From Calothrix membranacea FACHB-236 (GTDB lineage: Bacteria > Cyanobacteriota > Cyanobacteriia > Cyanobacteriales > Nostocaceae), in contig NZ_JACJPX010000028.1 in the NCBI RefSeq assembly GCF_014696315.1, positions 1 through 64,000 on the forward strand: DNA of 64,000 nucleotides, given 5' to 3'. Position numbers and translations under genes: made by a program. Below, piece after piece: positions 61,996 through 64,000 of the stretch. The stretch's first letter is position 1; the number at the start of each line of letters is the position of its first letter. The notes beneath the pieces were generated by a model, which saw nothing but the letters and a program-made list of their open reading frames with translations, had not been told where the DNA came from and made no database searches.

Positions 61996-64000
61996 TTACG
62001 AATTATTTAATAACGCTGCAAGGGATTGAGGGTCGGCAATACCCCGCAGGATAGCGGAGATAATCATAGAATGTTCCGAATCTAACGGCTCGCACAGTAT
62101 ATTCTCATCTCGCTCGCCGGCTAAGATACTACGGATGGCAGCAACGAGATTAACCCAACCTTTTTTTGCCATATTCTCCATCTCAATTTCTAGCTGTTCC
62201 CTGATTTCTGCATTATCCACAGCAGCTACTGACCGTGCAATAAACTGCCCATGTTGCCGCAACTCATACTGTGTCCCCGGAAACGCCGCTTTTGCTTGCC
62301 TTGCTTGGCGACGATATTCTTTAGCTTGGGTGGTGTCGCCCTGCTTGTCGGCAATATTTGCCAAGGTGTCATAGATTTTCCAAATCTCAGATGCAGCTGG
62401 GTCTAAGGTTTTCATGATGGCTAACGCTTCTTCTGCCAATTGTCGGGCTTCGCTAAGGCGGTGGGGTTGATTTTGTAGTAGGTGAGCGAGGTTACCTAAT
62501 ACTAGAGATGCATTTGCTTGGTTTTCTAATTGTTGAAATTGCTTCAAAGCCTTACGAAACCAAGCCTCTGCCTCTCCCAGTTTACCAGCAAGTGCATTTA
62601 GCAAGCCTAATTGACTCCAAGTACTTGCTGCACCTGCCAGATTTTCTAGAGATTCATCAATCCGTGCGGCTTCTCGGTAGGCATCTTCCGCAGCGTCCCA
62701 CTGCTTGCCTTCTTCGTACACCATACCCAGTAGATGCCAAGCCGTGGCTTCTAGTGCTGGTTCGTTGAGTTGCTGAAAAGTAGTCAGTGCTTCCCTGTGA
62801 CGCTGTTCTGCTTCTGGGAGGTTGCCTTGCAGTATAGCTAGAGTGCCGAGTTGCCCATTTGATGCCGCAGCGTCACGAGAGTCTCCAATTTCTTGGTAAA
62901 TAGCTAATCCTGCTTCATAAGCAATGCGTGCCTCACCATAATCTCCCATATCTGTCAGCGCATCTGCCAATTTAGTCTGCAACGTTCCCATCAGTTTCTT
63001 GACATTATGAGACTGTTCCAACTGCTGCGCCACTGCTAACCCCTGACGGTAAATTTCTGCTGCTTGTGCTGTTTGTCTTTGGTATTCAAAGCACCGCCCC
63101 AGTCTAACCAAAGTAACACAGCGGTTATAACTTGGTTGCTCGCCTAACTCTGCCAGTATTTCACTAAACACCTGCGCTGCCTGTTGATAGCGACCTGTAT
63201 CGAATAATTGCTCGCCTGAATTCTGACGGCTGAGATACCATGTATAGGAACCGACTTCCCCAATTAACTGAGCAATCCGTTGATTTAGTCTAGCGCGATC
63301 GCGGTTAAGTCCAAAGTTACCAAGAAATTTGTTTACCTTGTCAACAAAGTTTACTGCCCATTCTGCACCTGCATCCAACGCGCCATCAACTGCATAAAGT
63401 AAATTCGGTAATTCCTGTTGGGCAATGGTACGAACTCCATGAGGATTTTTGCTATCTTCAAAATACAAAGCGTGAGAAAGTTGATAATAACACTCTTGAT
63501 AACGGGCAAGCAGTTGTGTCTGTGCTTCTGGGGATAAGCGCGGCCACAAGGCAGGGGCTAAGGTGGGGTGAAATTTGAGAAAACGCTCATCAACTTGAAT
63601 TAAACCAGTGGCTTCTAATGCTGGGCGCAAAGTTTGCCACTGTGACTCAGAAAGTTCTGTAATTTCCAGCAAGTAAGCTTCAAACGCCCCGCCCTGAAAC
63701 ACTCCTAAACGAGGCAACAACTGCATTGCTTCAGCATCCAACCGTTCTAAAGATAAATTCAATGATGCCAATAGGGGATTATCTGGTGTTTGGGCAATCA
63801 ACGCTTCTAAGCGTTTCCCCAACTCTGCCGGGCGGCGGGTTTTCAATTGTCTTGCTAACAAACCAATGGACAGGGGATGGAAATTAACCAGTTTAAAAAA
63901 TCTCAACAACACTTCGCGTTTAGGTGGGTCAAATTCGGGTGCTGGTGGCAGTTTCATCAAACTCTGGAAATACGCTAGGGCATCTTCTTCTGCCAAACCT
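61996..64000 (-). CDS. C-terminal part of an NB-ARC/TPR STAND protein (N-terminus outside the window)
   Basis: At least 667 residues. The upstream end is open past the window edge: the last codons read GLAEEDALAYFQSL, the typical tail of an NB-ARC module. The following FKLVNFHPLSIGLLARQL is the GxP-like (helical) region of NB-ARC, and a winged-helix part follows at about 80-150. From about 240 to 560, there are eight or more TPR units (for example YQQAAQVFSEILAELGEQPS and GNLPEAEQRHREALTTFQQL). The C-terminal 110 residues are a distinct tail. STAND ATPases of this shape act as signal-sensing switches and some bacterial ones defend against phage. The effector end is not in the window. A TTG near the edge is not a real start. 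Confidence 0.85.
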   Translation of the reverse strand, partial: GLAEEDALAYFQSLMKLPPAPEFDPPKREVLLRFFKLVNFHPLSIGLLARQLKTRRPAELGKRLEALIAQTPDNPLLASLNLSLERLDAEAMQLLPRLGVFQGGAFEAYLLEITELSESQWQTLRPALEATGLIQVDERFLKFHPTLAPALWPRLSPEAQTQLLARYQECYYQLSHALYFEDSKNPHGVRTIAQQELPNLLYAVDGALDAGAEWAVNFVDKVNKFLGNFGLNRDRARLNQRIAQLIGEVGSYTWYLSRQNSGEQLFDTGRYQQAAQVFSEILAELGEQPSYNRCVTLVRLGRCFEYQRQTAQAAEIYRQGLAVAQQLEQSHNVKKLMGTLQTKLADALTDMGDYGEARIAYEAGLAIYQEIGDSRDAAASNGQLGTLAILQGNLPEAEQRHREALTTFQQLNEPALEATAWHLLGMVYEEGKQWDAAEDAYREAARIDESLENLAGAASTWSQLGLLNALAGKLGEAEAWFRKALKQFQQLENQANASLVLGNLAHLLQNQPHRLSEARQLAEEALAIMKTLDPAASEIWKIYDTLANIADKQGDTTQAKEYRRQARQAKAAFPGTQYELRQHGQFIARSVAAVDNAEIREQLEIEMENMAKKGWVNLVAAIRSILAGERDENILCEPLDSEHSMIISAILRGIADPQSLAALLNNS

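Overview
The window comes from a filamentous, probably heterocyst-forming cyanobacterium of the Nostocales (Nostoc, Anabaena, Tolypothrix or Calothrix type). Four things point there: many HIP1 octamers (GCGATCGC) inside and outside genes, heptameric tandem repeats of the STRR kind (ATGCCCC, ATGGGGA, TTTTGAA), several palindromic repeat families seen in these genomes, and a six-gene Hgl/Pfa-type polyketide synthase cluster.

Layout. (1) About 0.4-18 kb looks like a nutrient-scavenging region, mostly for sulfur. It holds a fumarate-reductase/AprA-like flavoprotein coupled to a two-cluster ferredoxin, a formylglycine-generating enzyme overlapping a secreted Cys-type sulfatase, an SBF-family transporter, an SfnB/DszC-like flavin oxidoreductase with an LLM-class monooxygenase, and a sulfate-binding lipoprotein that heads a complete pstSCAB phosphate-transport operon. 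Two HAD phosphatases are interspersed. (2) 18-28.5 kb is a patchwork: two small secreted proteins, a CadD-like transporter, a DUF1003 protein, an ISL3 element inserted in a dehydrogenase-like gene, a GNAT acetyltransferase with an apparent 5' frameshift, an amidase, a third HAD protein, and an exported tandem rhodanese followed by a tiny secreted peptide. (3) 28.7-33.7 kb is one 1640-residue DUF4011/superfamily-1 helicase with a C-terminal Vsr/DUF559-like nuclease, a defence-type architecture, followed by tRNA-Gly(CCC). (4) 33.8-43.4 kb holds an RND pump and its adaptor, an HD phosphohydrolase, an orphan DppC-like permease and a BrkB/YihY membrane protein, closed by a bidirectional terminator. 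(5) 43.4-59.8 kb is the polyketide cluster on the minus strand: HglE-type KS-AT-ACP-ACP, KR-DH, KS, CLF-AT, PfaD-type enoyl reductase and ACP-thioester reductase. Together these could build a long hydroxylated chain and release it reductively as an alcohol, as in heterocyst (or akinete) glycolipid synthesis. (6) The right end holds small unknown proteins, several MITE-like repeats and the C-terminal part of an NB-ARC/TPR (STAND) protein running off the edge.

The most notable observations are: a 36-nt repeat inserted in two unrelated proteins in two different reading frames; a precisely reconstructible ISL3 insertion (26-bp inverted repeats, 8-bp target duplication) whose transposase seems to have lost about 100 residues, including a catalytic region; two independent tandem duplications inside the helicase-nuclease; the sulfate-binding protein leading a phosphate operon; and the ketoreductase split between two proteins of the polyketide cluster.
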